Assembly (NCBI RefSeq): GCF_038397755.1
Contig: NZ_CP151637.1
Coordinates: 1,488,001 to 1,552,000, forward strand
Origin: Microbacterium sp. LWH7-1.2
Lineage (GTDB): Bacteria; Actinomycetota; Actinomycetes; Actinomycetales; Microbacteriaceae
Reading direction: 5' to 3'
DNA length: 64,000 nt
Part shown: in pieces, positions 7,872 through 15,719 of the stretch
How the letters are laid out: every line of letters begins with the position of its first letter
How positions within the stretch are numbered: the first letter of the stretch is position 1
Program-made: the position numbers and the translations under genes
The notes under the pieces: model-generated
Told to the model about the DNA's origin: nothing
What the model saw: the letters and a program-made list of their open reading frames with translations, nothing else
Database searches by the model: none

Positions 7872-10706
7872 TTACGCGCGGGGCTTCTCGACCATCTCGG
7901 TGGTCTCGATCTCGTCGCCCACCTGGATGTCGTTGTACTTGCCGAGGCCGATACCCGCCTCGAAGTCCGTGCGGACCTCGGTGACGTCGTCCTTGAAGCG
8001 GCGCAGCGACTCGATCGCCAGACCGTCGGCGATGACGACGCCGTCGCGGATGACGCGCGCCTTGGCGTTGCGCGTGATCGTGCCCGAGCGGACGATGACA
8101 CCGGCGATGTTGCCGAACTTCGAGGAGCGGAACACCTCGCGGATCTCGGCGACACCCGACTGGACCTCTTCGTACTCCGGCTTGAGCAGGCCCTTGAGCG
8201 ACTGCTCGACGTCGTCGATCGCGTTGTAGATGACCGAGTAGAACCGGACATCCACACCCTCACGGGCGGCGCGCTCGCGCGCCTTCGTGTCGGGACGGAC
8301 GTTGAAGCCGATGACGATCGCGTTGTCGATCGTCGCGAGGTTGATGTCGGACTCGGTGATCGCACCGACACCGCGGTGGATGATCCGCAGCTGGACGGAG
8401 TCGTCGACCTCGATCTTGAGCAGCGACTCCTCGAGCGCCTCGACGGCACCCGACACGTCGCCCTTGATGATGAGGTTGAGCGACTCGACCTTGCCCTCTT
8501 CGAGAGCGCGGGTGAAGTCCTCGAGCGAGATGCGCTTGCGGGCCTTGGCCAGCTGGGCGTTGCGCTCGGCGGCCTCGCGCTTCTCGGCGATCTGGCGGGC
8601 GGTGCGGTCCTCTTCGGTCACGATGAACGTGTCGCCGGCTCGCGGCACCGAGTTCAGACCCTGCACCTGCACCGGGCGGGAGGGGAAGGCCTCCTCGACC
8701 GGGTCGCCGTTCTCGTCGATCATCGCGCGAACGCGGCCGTAGGCCGTGCCCGCGACGATCGCGTCACCGACACGCAGCGTTCCGGACTGGATGAGCACCG
8801 TGGCCACCGAACCGCGACCCTTGTCGAGCTTCGCCTCGATGGCGACACCGCGGGCGTCCTTGTTCGGGTTGGCCGTGAGGTCCAGACCCGCGTCGGCGGT
8901 GAGCAGCACCGCGTCCAGGAGCTCCTGGATGCCGGTGTTCTGACGGGCCGACACGTCGACGAACATGACGTCGCCGCCGTACTCCTCGGCGACCAGGCCG
9001 TACTCGGTCAGCTGCTGTCGCACCTTGGCCGGGTTGGCCTCGGGCTTGTCGACCTTGTTCACCGCGACCACGATCGGCACGTTCGCCGCCTGGGCGTGGT
9101 TCAGCGCCTCCACCGTCTGCGGCATGATGCCGTCGTCGGCCGCGACCACGAGGATCGCGATGTCGGTCACCTGCGCACCGCGGGCACGCATGGCGGTGAA
9201 CGCCTCGTGACCCGGGGTGTCGATGAAGGTGATCGCGCGCTCGATCTCGTCGTGCTCGGTCCAGACCTGGTAGGCACCGATGTGCTGCGTGATGCCACCG
9301 GCCTCGCCCGCGACCACATTGGTCTGGCGGATGGCGTCGAGCAGTCGCGTCTTACCGTGGTCGACGTGACCCATGACGGTCACGACCGGAGGACGGATCT
9401 CGAGGTCTTCCTCGTTCTCCGCCTCCAGCTCGGCCTCGAGGTCGAGACCGAAGCCCTCGAGGAGCTCCTTGTCCTCGTCTTCGGGCGAGACCATCTGGAT
9501 CTTGTAGCCGAGCTCGGCGCCGAGCACCTCGAACGTCGCCTCGTCCAGCGACTCGGTGGCCGTGGCCATCTCGCCCAGGTTGAAGAGGATCGTCACGAGC
9601 GTGCCGGGCTGCACGGTGTAGCCGCGCAGCGCCTCGAGCTTGTCGGCGAAGTCCGCGATCGATGCGCCGCGGCGCAGGCGGATGATCTCGCCGTTGCCCT
9701 TCTGGACGTTGACGCCGCCGACGACCGGCGCCGACCGCATCTCGAATTCCTGCCGCTTCGCGCGACGCGACTTGCGCTGCTTGGACTTGCCGCCGCCCTT
9801 GCCGAAGGCACCGGCGGTGCCGCCGCCGGGGCCGCGTCCACGACCGCCGCCACCACCGGGACGACCGGCGAAGCCGCCGCCCGGGGCGCCTGCACCCGGC
9901 GCGCCGCCGGGACGCTGGAAGCCGCCGCCGGCACCGCCGGGACGACCGGGACCACCGGGACGCTGCTGGAACGGAGCGCCGGGACGACCGCCACCACCGG
10001 GGCGACCCGCGCCACCGGGACGCGGAGCGCCGGGACGGGGTGCCCCCGGGCGCGGAGCCTGGGGACGCGGGATGTTGCCCGGGCTCGGGCGCTGGCCCAT
10101 GCCCTGTGCGGAGGCGAAGGGGTTGTTGCCCGGACGCGGGCCGGCCGGGCGCTGGCCCATGCCCTGCGACGACGCGAAGGGGTTGTTGCCGGGACGCGGC
10201 GTACCACCCGGGCGCGGGGGCTGCGGCGTGGCGGCGGCGGGGCCGCCGGGCTTGGGCGCACCGGGCGCGGCCGGGGCGGCCGGAGCCTTGGCGGCCGGAG
10301 CCGCAGGCGCGGCCGGGGCGGGCGCGGCGGGAGCCTTGGCCGCCGGAGCAGCCGGTGCCTCCGGAGCGGCCTTCGCCTCCGGGGCGGCCTTCGCCTCCGG
10401 GGCGGCGGGGGCAGCCGGAGCGGCCGGGCGCGCCGGACCCGGCTTGGCAGCCGGGCCGGGTCGACCCGCCGGCGCGCCGGGCTTCGCCGCGGGCGCGGCG
10501 GGCTTCGCCGGGGCGGGCGCACCGTCACCGGACTTGGCCGCGCCGTCGGCTTCGAGCGCAGCACGGAGCTTCCGCGCTACGGGGGGTTCGATGGTGGACG
10601 AGGGGCTCTTGACGTATTCGCCGAGCGCCTTCAGCTTCTCGAGCGCGACCTTGCTGTCGACGCCGAGCTCGGAAGCGATCTCGTGCACGCGTGGTTTGGC
10701 AGCCAC
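7872..10706 (-). CDS. infB: translation initiation factor IF-2
   Basis: GTPase that brings fMet-tRNA to the 30S subunit. 944 residues. After an N-terminal IF2-N motif (about 1-55) comes a long Ala/Pro/Gly-rich region (about 60-320) ending in the basic stretch [17 protein letters not shown]; then a second IF2-N, the G domain with [10 protein letters not shown] near 443-450, [13 protein letters not shown], and NKVDK, and the C-terminal domains. The start is the GTG at 10706 ([14 protein letters not shown] follows), with AGGAGA 5 bases upstream. That ribosome site is the foot of a 10-bp hairpin (10714-10737). The low-complexity region contains a 60-bp-period duplication at 10091-10199. Confidence 0.98.
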   Translation of the reverse strand: MAAKPRVHEIASELGVDSKVALEKLKALGEYVKSPSSTIEPPVARKLRAALEADGAAKSGDGAPAPAKPAAPAAKPGAPAGRPGPAAKPGPARPAAPAAPAAPEAKAAPEAKAAPEAPAAPAAKAPAAPAPAAPAAPAAKAPAAPAAPGAPKPGGPAAATPQPPRPGGTPRPGNNPFASSQGMGQRPAGPRPGNNPFASAQGMGQRPSPGNIPRPQAPRPGAPRPGAPRPGGAGRPGGGGRPGAPFQQRPGGPGRPGGAGGGFQRPGGAPGAGAPGGGFAGRPGGGGGRGRGPGGGTAGAFGKGGGKSKQRKSRRAKRQEFEMRSAPVVGGVNVQKGNGEIIRLRRGASIADFADKLEALRGYTVQPGTLVTILFNLGEMATATESLDEATFEVLGAELGYKIQMVSPEDEDKELLEGFGLDLEAELEAENEEDLEIRPPVVTVMGHVDHGKTRLLDAIRQTNVVAGEAGGITQHIGAYQVWTEHDEIERAITFIDTPGHEAFTAMRARGAQVTDIAILVVAADDGIMPQTVEALNHAQAANVPIVVAVNKVDKPEANPAKVRQQLTEYGLVAEEYGGDVMFVDVSARQNTGIQELLDAVLLTADAGLDLTANPNKDARGVAIEAKLDKGRGSVATVLIQSGTLRVGDAIVAGTAYGRVRAMIDENGDPVEEAFPSRPVQVQGLNSVPRAGDTFIVTEEDRTARQIAEKREAAERNAQLAKARKRISLEDFTRALEEGKVESLNLIIKGDVSGAVEALEESLLKIEVDDSVQLRIIHRGVGAITESDINLATIDNAIVIGFNVRPDTKARERAAREGVDVRFYSVIYNAIDDVEQSLKGLLKPEYEEVQSGVAEIREVFRSSKFGNIAGVIVRSGTITRNAKARVIRDGVVIADGLAIESLRRFKDDVTEVRTDFEAGIGLGKYNDIQVGDEIETTEMVEKPRA
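10091..10199. repeat. 60-bp tandem duplication inside infB
   Basis: Two nearly identical blocks, 10091-10139 and 10151-10199, spaced 60 bp apart, each encode PGNNPFAS-(S/A)-QGMGQRP in the disordered N-terminal region of IF-2. It looks like an in-frame duplication in a length-tolerant segment. Confidence 0.8.
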
Positions 10707-10710
10707 AAAT

Positions 10711-10737
10711 TCTCCTGTCTGGGTCCACCCAGACAGG
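10711..10737 (-). promoter_or_regulatory. hairpin overlapping the infB ribosome-binding site
   Basis: CCTGTCTGGG (10714-10723) and CCCAGACAGG (10728-10737) form a perfect 10-bp stem with loop TCCA. On the mRNA the 3' foot of the stem includes part of AGGAGA, the infB ribosome site, and the GTG follows 8 bases after the stem. Translation of IF-2 could therefore depend on opening of this stem, for example by coupling to rnpM translation. Confidence 0.55.
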
Positions 10738-10797
10738 GCAGACCGTTATTGGCGGACGGGTCTCATTTCGAGCCGTTCACTTTGTTTCCATAGCCGT

Positions 10798-11049
10798 TCA
10801 GCCTTTTCGCTGTATGTGCTGTTCGATGGTCTGCGTGTCAAGCGGGCCTGACACACGCAATGCCCGCACGAAGGCGCGGCGCCGAATCGCGGCATCCACG
10901 CACTCCGGCGTCTCGTGCACCCACGCGCCTCTTCCGGGCATCGATGCGCGCTCGTCGACGACGAGGACGGAATCGATGGAGACCACCCTGAGGAGGGTGG
11001 CCCGGGGAGCACGCGTGCGGCATCCGACGCACGTTCGTACAGCCTCCAT
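10798..11049 (-). CDS. rnpM: YlxR/RnpM family RNA-binding protein
   Basis: 83 residues of the DUF448/YlxR family. The signature RTCVGCR (about 5-11) and the basic ARRxxR-like region CVDAAIRRRAFVRALR are present. YlxR/RnpM has been linked in Bacillus to control of RNase P activity; the operon position between nusA and infB is the standard one. The ATG at 11049 is used; the stop is 91 bp before the infB start, in a region that holds the infB hairpin. Confidence 0.93.
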   Translation of the reverse strand: MEAVRTCVGCRTRAPRATLLRVVSIDSVLVVDERASMPGRGAWVHETPECVDAAIRRRAFVRALRVSGPLDTQTIEQHIQRKG

Positions 11050-11083
11050 ATTACACCGCGCAGCTGGGAGCCGGCGCCGCGGG

Positions 11084-12073
11084 TCAGCCCTCCTCGAGGA
11101 TCGAGTCCGGCTGGATGTCGATCTTCGCGCCCGTGAGCTTCGCGGCCAGGCGGGCGTTCTGCCCCTCCTTGCCGATCGCGAGCGACAGCTGGTAGTCGGG
11201 CACGAGCGCGCGCACGGCCTTGTTCGAGGCGTCCAGGATGAAGCTCGACGTCACCTTCGCGGGCGACAGGGCGTTCGCGACGAACTTGGCGAGCTCGGGG
11301 TCGTAGTCGACGATGTCGATCTTCTCGCCGCCGAGCTCCTCGGTGACCGCGCGGACGCGGCGGCCGAGCTCACCGATGCACGCGCCCTTCGCGTTGATCG
11401 AGGGGTCGTTCGCCTTCACGGCGATCTTGGTGCGGTGGCCGGCCTCGCGCGCGAGCGAGACGATCTCGACCAGGCCCGCGGGGATCTCGGGCACCTCGAG
11501 CGCGAACAGCTTGCGGACGAGCCCGGGGTGCGTGCGCGAGACGGTGATCTGCGGGCCCTTGGTGCCCTTTGCGACCGAGGTCACGTAGACGCGCAGGCGC
11601 GCGCCGTGCGCGTAGTCCTCGCCGGGCACCTGCTCCTCGGGAGGAAGGATCGCCTCGACCGTGCCGAGGTCCACGTGCACCATGCGCGGGTTCGGTCCCT
11701 GCTGCACGATGCCGGCGACGATGTCGCCCTCTTTGCCGCGGAACTCCCCCAGCACGGCGTCGTCGGCGATGTCGCGCAGACGCTGGCTGATGACCTGCTT
11801 GGCGGCGAACGCGGCGATGCGGCCGAAGTCCTCGGGAGTCGACTCCTCTTCGCCGACGACGGCGCCCTCGTCGTCGAGCAGGGGGATGAACACGGCCACG
11901 TGACCGGTCTTGCGGTCCAGCTCCGCGCGCGCGCCCTCCGGCAGCTCGCCCGTGGGCGAGGTGTGCTTGGCGTAGGCGGTCAGGATCGCCTGTTCGATGA
12001 TGCGCACGAGCTCGTCGAAGGGGATCTCCTTCTCGCGCTCGACAGTCCGCAGCAGTCCGAGATCGATGTCCAC
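11084..12073 (-). CDS. nusA: transcription termination/antitermination factor NusA
   Basis: 329 residues: N-terminal RNA polymerase-binding domain (about 1-105), S1 domain (about 110-180, GDIVAGIVQQGPNPRMVHVDLG), and two KH domains (GHRTKIAVKANDPSINAKGACIG is split between them; YQLSLAIGKEGQNARLAAKLTG is in the last). It lacks the acidic C-terminal repeats of E. coli NusA, which is normal for Gram-positive bacteria. The start is the GTG at 12073 with GGAGG 6 bases upstream. It heads the nusA-rnpM-infB-rbfA operon. Unusually, no rimP precedes it; the upstream gene encodes a lipase-like fusion. Confidence 0.97.
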   Translation of the reverse strand: MDIDLGLLRTVEREKEIPFDELVRIIEQAILTAYAKHTSPTGELPEGARAELDRKTGHVAVFIPLLDDEGAVVGEEESTPEDFGRIAAFAAKQVISQRLRDIADDAVLGEFRGKEGDIVAGIVQQGPNPRMVHVDLGTVEAILPPEEQVPGEDYAHGARLRVYVTSVAKGTKGPQITVSRTHPGLVRKLFALEVPEIPAGLVEIVSLAREAGHRTKIAVKANDPSINAKGACIGELGRRVRAVTEELGGEKIDIVDYDPELAKFVANALSPAKVTSSFILDASNKAVRALVPDYQLSLAIGKEGQNARLAAKLTGAKIDIQPDSILEEG

Positions 12074-12128
12074 AGTGGCCTCCGTATTCAGCTCTCACCA
12101 GCGCGTCGATGCGCGCCGGAACCCTCCA

Positions 12129-12134
12129 ACATTA
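12129..12134 (-). promoter_or_regulatory. candidate −10 box of the nusA operon
   Basis: TAATGT on the minus strand in the 140-bp gap between the lipase-like gene and nusA. It would give a leader of about 50 bases that includes the nusA ribosome site GGAGG. No convincing −35 hexamer is visible. Confidence 0.35.
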
Positions 12135-12213
12135 CCGGATGCCGCGTCCCGCGGTTCCGCGAGTCGGCTCCGGGCCGGGCGGCCCCCGTCGTCGCGCTGC
12201 CCGCACGCCGCGA

Positions 12214-14079
12214 TCACCGGGCCGGGCAGTCGTCGACGTGCGTGTCGGAGTGGCGGAACCGGGCATCCGTCCAGGTGATCAGCACCGGGACGAAGTGCGA
12301 TCCCGGCAACAGCGTGCGCAGATGGTCGTAACCGCGGTACTCGAGACTGCGCACCTGGTTGCCCTCCGTGCACAGCCGTTCGACGAACTCGTGCTGCAGA
12401 TGGGGCGGGATGACCTCGTCCTCGTCGCCCCACGCGATGAGGATGGGCTGCGTCCACGGGCCGGCCGGGGTGTTGTCGTCAAGGCGCCTCCCGAGCGCGC
12501 CGGCCGTCAGGTCGCCCACGTAGAGCGGGCGGTCCTCGGAGACGCCCAGTGCGGTCGCGACCGACACGATCACGCCGGGCTCGGACGGGCAGCGCTGCGT
12601 CATCTCGCGGACGATCGCCTCCGAGCCGGGCGCGATGTAGCGGGTGAGATCGACATCGCCGTACGTGTCGGCGTACGGCACGAGCACCCACGAGATGAGG
12701 ATCGACAGCAGCGCGTTCGCGTCGCCGCTGGTCAGCTCCTCGGCGAGCGCGACCGGCTCGGCGGCCGGCGCGAGCAGGGCGGTGCCGCGCACCTCGAGAT
12801 CGGGCGCGTACTCCTGGGCGATCTGCGAGGTCCAGAGGGCGGCGTGCCCGCCCTGCGAGTGCCCCCACACTGCGGTCCGGCTCGAGAGGCTGACGCCGTC
12901 GAGCTCGCGCGCTGCGATGACGGCATCGAGCGACGACCGCGCCTCGCCGCGGCCGATGAGGTACGGGAAGACGCCGGGCGCCCCCTGCCCCGAGTAATCG
13001 GAGGCCACGACCACCCAGCCGTTCGCGATCGCCTGATCGAGTCCGGGGATCGCCCACTTCGTGGCCGACGCGTCGCGCAGGCTCGGCGCACAGCCGCGCG
13101 CGACGCCGGTGGTGCCGTGGTTCCACACCACGACCGGCCGCGGGCCTGGCGGCGGGTCCTGCGGCACGATGACGAGCGCGCTGGCCACCGCCGGCTGGCC
13201 GTTGGCATCCCGGGTCGTGTACAGGATGCGGCGGACGTCTGCGCCGGCGGGCTTCTGGCCCGAGAAGTCGTCGCTGCGGATCAGGCGCCCATGCTCGTAC
13301 GGCACGACGGCGGGCGGGTCGTAGAACGCGTCCACCACCTGGGCTCCGTCCTCGAACCACGAGTTCGCCCACCACCCGCCGATCGCGAGCGCCACCAGCA
13401 TCGCGGAGAGCGCGTAGCGCCCCGCGGCCAGCCACGCCGCACGGGCACGGCGGCGTGTCGGGGAGGCGGATGCGGGGACGGATGCTGCGGGCAGCCCCGT
13501 CGCCGGCACCGAGCGCCTTCCTTCCACGAAGGCGCGCACCGCGCGGATCAGCAGCGTGGCCCCGAACACGATCGTGCGCACACCGAAGATCACCGCCACG
13601 ACGAGGACCGTGACGTCGGGCCACGCGTACGACAGGACGCCGAACGCGATCTGCGTCCCGCCCCAGACGCCGGCGAGCACGCGCTGGCTCACGCTGCCGC
13701 GCGACACCGCGTCGTAGATCGACGCCAGGCCGCCCAGCACGAGCAGCACGGCGATGATCTCGGGCAGCAGCTCGAGCGTCCGACCGAGACCGAAGAGGAT
13801 CGCGAGCCCGAGCCCGATCCACAGCCCGCCGAACATGACCCGCGACCAGACGGGGGTCTCCGGCGCGGCGAACAGGCGCGCCAGGCCGGAGAAGACGGCG
13901 CTGAGGCCCACGTACACGGTCAGCAGCACGAGGGATGTGAGCGGCCGCGTGACGATGAGGAGCCCGGCGAGAAGCGACAGCGCGCCCACGGCGACGAGCA
14001 CGACGGGAGGGGCTCCCCGCACCAGGCGGGGTACGACGCTCCAGCCGGTCGCCGGCGGTCGACGGCCCTCGCGGATCAT
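12214..14079 (-). CDS. DUF308-type membrane domain fused to a secretory lipase-type alpha/beta hydrolase
   Basis: 621 residues in two parts. The first ~190 residues hold six or so membrane helices in pairs, resembling the HdeD/DUF308 family (LVAVGALSLLAGLLIVTRP). After a linker and another helix (near 225-245) comes an alpha/beta hydrolase of the secretory-lipase (LIP) type: VVVWNHGTTGVARGCAPS, nucleophile Ser408 in WGHSQGGHAA, Asp in AWGDEDEVIPP, and His in YRGYDHLRTLLPGSH. The hydrolase part should face outside and act on esters or lipids. The ATG at 14079 follows TATCTT (14086-14091) by 6 bases, a leaderless arrangement. Confidence 0.8.
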   Translation of the reverse strand: MIREGRRPPATGWSVVPRLVRGAPPVVLVAVGALSLLAGLLIVTRPLTSLVLLTVYVGLSAVFSGLARLFAAPETPVWSRVMFGGLWIGLGLAILFGLGRTLELLPEIIAVLLVLGGLASIYDAVSRGSVSQRVLAGVWGGTQIAFGVLSYAWPDVTVLVVAVIFGVRTIVFGATLLIRAVRAFVEGRRSVPATGLPAASVPASASPTRRRARAAWLAAGRYALSAMLVALAIGGWWANSWFEDGAQVVDAFYDPPAVVPYEHGRLIRSDDFSGQKPAGADVRRILYTTRDANGQPAVASALVIVPQDPPPGPRPVVVWNHGTTGVARGCAPSLRDASATKWAIPGLDQAIANGWVVVASDYSGQGAPGVFPYLIGRGEARSSLDAVIAARELDGVSLSSRTAVWGHSQGGHAALWTSQIAQEYAPDLEVRGTALLAPAAEPVALAEELTSGDANALLSILISWVLVPYADTYGDVDLTRYIAPGSEAIVREMTQRCPSEPGVIVSVATALGVSEDRPLYVGDLTAGALGRRLDDNTPAGPWTQPILIAWGDEDEVIPPHLQHEFVERLCTEGNQVRSLEYRGYDHLRTLLPGSHFVPVLITWTDARFRHSDTHVDDCPAR

Positions 14080-14171
14080 CCCCCCAAGATAGAACCGCCT
14101 CTCTGGGAGGAACCGATGCGCGATGCGTCAAGCCCCCTCGAGTGGCGCCGCAGCGGTCTAGCGTGAGGGAG

Positions 14172-15008
14172 GTGACGACCGGTGGGCGCGTGAAGAGCAG
14201 CGCGAAGCAGCTCGCCCGCGGTGCGGAGTCGAGCAGCGTCTTCGAGGGCGTCGCTCGGGGCGGCTATGTCGCGAACGCGGTCATCCATGCACTCATCGGC
14301 GTCATCGTGATCGTGATCGCCTCAGGTGGCAAGGGCGAGGGCGACCAGGCCGGCGCCATGAAGGCCGTGGCGGGTGCTCCCGCGGGCTTCGTCGTGCTGT
14401 GGCTCATCGCGGTCGGGCTGTGCGCGCTCGGGGTGTGGCACGCCGCCGAGGGACTCCTGGCCAGGGACCGGTCGGGCGACACGAAAGGCTCCGCCCGCAA
14501 GTGGGGACGCCGCGTCGCCGAATGGGGGCAGGCCGCGGTGTTCCTCGTGCTGGGCCTCATCTCGGCGGCCGTGGCGATCGGCGCGCGACCGGACGCCGAC
14601 CAGACGGCCGAGGATGCCAGCCGCGAGCTGCTGCGGGTGCCCGGCGGTTCCCTCGTCCTGGCGGCGATCGGCCTGGCAATCGCGATCGCCGGCGTCGCAT
14701 TCGTGACGATGGGCCTGCGGCGCAGCTTCCGCGCGCGCATGCAGATTCCGGACGGCGCGCTCGGGCGAGGGGTCACGGTGCTCGGCGTCGTGGGATTCGC
14801 CGCCAAGGGGGTCGCCCTGGCCAGTCTCGGCGTATTGCTCATCGTGTCCGCGCTCGGGACCGACGCCGACACGGCGGGCAGCCTCGACGGCGCCATCGAC
14901 GCCATGCTGGCACTGCCGTTCGGCCCGGCGCTCGCATGGACGGTCGGCATCGGATTCCTGGCGTACGCCGCCTTCACCGTGGCCCGTGCGCGCTTCGCGC
15001 GGATGTGA
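14172..15008 (+). CDS. DUF1206 family membrane protein
   Basis: 278 residues with six helices arranged as three similar two-helix units (about 20-85, 105-175 and 195-275), the known layout of DUF1206; function unknown. Each unit begins with a pattern such as RGGYVANAVIHALIG, RVAEWGQAAVFLVLG or VVGFAAKGVALASLG. I chose the GTG at 14172 because TAGCGT (14159-14164) lies 7 bases ahead; other in-frame GTGs at 14142, 14163 and 14190 are possible. It is divergent from the lipase-like gene. Confidence 0.85.
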   Translation: MTTGGRVKSSAKQLARGAESSSVFEGVARGGYVANAVIHALIGVIVIVIASGGKGEGDQAGAMKAVAGAPAGFVVLWLIAVGLCALGVWHAAEGLLARDRSGDTKGSARKWGRRVAEWGQAAVFLVLGLISAAVAIGARPDADQTAEDASRELLRVPGGSLVLAAIGLAIAIAGVAFVTMGLRRSFRARMQIPDGALGRGVTVLGVVGFAAKGVALASLGVLLIVSALGTDADTAGSLDGAIDAMLALPFGPALAWTVGIGFLAYAAFTVARARFARM

Positions 15009-15089
15009 CCGCCGGAGGCGGGTGTACGGCGCGGCGGCCGTGCTGTCAATGCCCTGGCGCCGTGCGCGGACTCGACAGAACCTGGCGGC

Positions 15090-15611
15090 ATGACCCACAC
15101 AGAGGAAGATCTCGTCACCGGCCCCGAAGCGATCGCGCGGGTCAAGGAACTCGTCGAAGACATCGACTTCACGATGCTGACCACCCGCGACTCGTCGGGG
15201 AACCTCGTCAGCCGGCCGATGAGCACGCGGCAGATGGACGATAAGGGCGACATCTGGTTCTTCACCCTCGCCGGCACCGGCAAGGTCGCCGAGAGCCAGG
15301 CCGATCCGCAGCACGACGTCGGGCTGTCGTACCTCGACTCGAAAGGACACCGGTACGTGTCCGTCGCCGGTCGCGCGGAGGTCGTCCGCGACGAGGCGAA
15401 GATGAAGGAGCTGTACTCGCCCAGCCTCGACATCTGGTTCGAGGACGGGCTCGACACCCCCGGCATCGTGCTGCTGCGCGTGACGCCCGTCGAGTGCGAG
15501 TTCTGGGAGCCTCGTCACGGCAAGCTCGTCACGGCGGCGGGCATGCTCAAGGCGCTCGTGACCCGGGACACACCGGACGACACCATGTCGCACGGCAGAG
15601 TCAGCTGCTGA
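15090..15611 (+). CDS. pyridoxamine 5'-phosphate oxidase-like split-barrel protein
   Basis: 173 residues of the general-stress-protein-26 type (FMN-binding split barrel): IDFTMLTTRDSSGNLVSRPMSTRQM, IWFFTLAGTGKVAE, SYLDSKGHRYVSVAGRAEVV and WEPRHGKLVTAAGMLKALVT. Such proteins bind flavin and are often stress-induced; the reaction is unknown. The ATG at 15090 has no strong ribosome site. It stands alone between the DUF1206 gene and the convergent PhoX-type gene. Confidence 0.85.
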   Translation: MTHTEEDLVTGPEAIARVKELVEDIDFTMLTTRDSSGNLVSRPMSTRQMDDKGDIWFFTLAGTGKVAESQADPQHDVGLSYLDSKGHRYVSVAGRAEVVRDEAKMKELYSPSLDIWFEDGLDTPGIVLLRVTPVECEFWEPRHGKLVTAAGMLKALVTRDTPDDTMSHGRVSC

Positions 15612-15665
15612 CGTCCGCCGTGGATCCGCGGCGACCCCGACCCGAAGTCCTGAGGCAGACGCGGG

Positions 15666-15700
15666 GACGCCGCCCCGCCTGAGGAGGGCGGGACGGCGTC
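15666..15700. terminator. hairpin between convergent genes
   Basis: GACGCCGCCCCGCC and GGCGGGACGGCGTC pair as a 14-bp stem with one mismatch around a short loop. It lies 20 bp before the stop of the PhoX-type gene on the other strand and after the split-barrel gene, fitting a shared terminator. Confidence 0.6.
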
Positions 15701-15719
15701 TCGATCCGACGCTCGGGCC

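Noticed and set aside
10091-10199. CRISPR-like repeat
   Set aside because: Only two units, inside a coding sequence, in phase with codons and without unique spacers.
7863-10793. 976-residue open frame on the plus strand opposite infB
   Set aside because: It is the antisense shadow of a GC-rich gene; the product is Arg/Gly/Val-rich without domains, while the minus strand encodes a complete IF-2.
12109-14166. 685-residue plus-strand frame opposite the lipase fusion
   Set aside because: Shadow frame; the minus strand has clear transmembrane and hydrolase motifs.
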